Assembly (NCBI GenBank): GCA_013298415.1 | Contig: JAAFHN010000174.1 | Coordinates: 1-6,157, forward strand | Origin: Comamonadaceae bacterium | GTDB taxonomy: Bacteria > Pseudomonadota > Gammaproteobacteria > Burkholderiales > Burkholderiaceae_C | Direction of reading: 5' to 3' | DNA: 6,157 nt | Shown: positions 5,561-6,157 of the stretch, one piece after another | How positions within the stretch are numbered: the first letter of the stretch is position 1 | Layout of the letters: every line of letters begins with the position of its first letter | Notes under the pieces: model-generated | Seen by the model: the letters and a program-made list of their open reading frames with translations, nothing else | Databases searched by the model: none | Told to the model about the DNA's origin: nothing | Position numbers and translations under genes: made by a program

Positions 5561-6157
5561 CACATTTGCTCCGGCGCACTCACGCCCAGTAAGCCCAAGC
5601 CGTTGCGCAACACCTGCGCCACAGCCGCAACCAGCGCCAAGCGCGCGAGTTTCACGGCCTCATCATCCACCAAAATGCGCTCAGCGTCGTAGTAGCTGTG
5701 GTACTGCCCGGCGAGTTCGCGCAGATAAAAACCCACATCGTGCGGCGCAAAGTCCGCCGCAGCCATCTCCACCATGGCCGGATAGCGCGCCAGCGCGCCC
5801 AGCAGCGCCATGGCTTGCGGGCTTTGCAGTGCGCTCAATTCGGCTTTGGCAAGCGCAGCCAAATCGCCGCCCCAATCGCGCAACACTTTGCTGATCCTGG
5901 CATGCGCGTACTGCACGTAAAACACCGGGTTTTCGTTGCCCTTTTTCACGGCCAAGTCCACATCAAACGTGTACTCGGTGTCGGCCTTGCGTGAGAGCAG
6001 GAAAAAGCGGACCGCATCCTTGCTCGTCCACTCGATCAGATCGCGCAGGCTCACGTAGTCGCCGCTGCGCTTGGAAAGCTTGACTTCTTCGCCGTTTTTG
6101 AACACCTTGATCATGGTGTGCAAGATGTAATCGGGGTAGCCCTGCGGGATGCCCACG
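5560..6157 (-). CDS. argS: Arginyl-tRNA synthetase, C-terminal third (5' end beyond window)
   Basis: Attaches arginine to tRNA-Arg in the cytoplasm. Only the last 198 or so residues of a protein normally near 560-580 are present. Just after the window edge come the KMSKS-loop equivalent EEVKLSKRSGDYVSLRDLI (local residues 23-41) and the helical DALR anticodon-binding domain, recognised by NPVFYVQYAHARISKVL (about 76-92) and FYLRELAGQYHSYYDAERIL. It ends with the family-typical LGVSAPEQM. In ArgRS the KMSKS motif is often degenerate, so KLSKR is not a defect. The frame is open to the window end with no sign of disruption. The TGA stop (5562-5560) overlaps the start of the SPOR gene. Confidence 0.97.
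   Translation of the reverse strand, partial: VGIPQGYPDYILHTMIKVFKNGEEVKLSKRSGDYVSLRDLIEWTSKDAVRFFLLSRKADTEYTFDVDLAVKKGNENPVFYVQYAHARISKVLRDWGGDLAALAKAELSALQSPQAMALLGALARYPAMVEMAAADFAPHDVGFYLRELAGQYHSYYDAERILVDDEAVKLARLALVAAVAQVLRNGLGLLGVSAPEQM

Noticed and set aside
1..6157. CRISPR array, tRNA or rRNA gene, insertion sequence, or defence system
   Set aside because: Reading both strands, I saw no regularly spaced repeats, no tRNA-like cloverleaf, no transposase motifs and no terminal inverted repeats; almost all the sequence is accounted for by the seven genes.

Overview
All of the recognisable genes lie on the minus strand, so the window reads right to left as argS (3' part) > SPOR-domain protein > dsbA > lptA > lptB > rpoN > a secreted repeat-type surface protein whose 3' end is off the window. 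Protein similarity recalled from known families (LptA, the SPOR protein directly after argS, the ArgS C-terminus) points to a betaproteobacterium of the order Burkholderiales, most like Comamonadaceae. The GC-rich base composition and strong GC bias at third codon positions fit this. That bias also produces long but meaningless open frames on the opposite strand of most genes. No database search was possible.

Region 6157-4745: the end of arginyl-tRNA synthetase overlaps the start of an FtsN-like membrane protein with a periplasmic SPOR domain. An 87-base gap follows. Region 4744-4082: a periplasmic thiol oxidase of the DsbA/DsbL type, whose active site reads Cys-Gln-His-Cys instead of the usual Cys-Pro-His-Cys. 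Region 4037-962: lptA, lptB and rpoN, tightly packed (lptA and lptB overlap, lptB-rpoN gap 26 bases). lptA and lptB supply the periplasmic bridge and the cytoplasmic ATPase of the lipopolysaccharide export machine. rpoN encodes sigma-54. lptC, kdsC and kdsD, which commonly precede lptA, are not here; dsbA sits there instead.

Region 961-793: the only sizeable non-coding stretch. It holds a hairpin with flanking A/T runs overlapping the rpoN stop codon (probable terminator) and a sigma-70-like promoter candidate facing the last gene. Region 792-1: an open frame that lacks an ATG at its beginning and is easily missed. It encodes a signal peptide, an Ig-like beta domain and the beginning of a DUF11-type repeat. 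It occupies the place where hpf (ribosome hibernation factor) is usually found after rpoN.

Most of the window is conserved envelope and housekeeping biology, and I see no evidence for a wholly new multi-gene system. The points most worth a second look are the inverted repeat that places the lptA start codon in a hairpin loop, the CQHC active site of DsbA, the surface-protein gene after rpoN, and the joining of the argS-dsbA block to the lpt-rpoN block.
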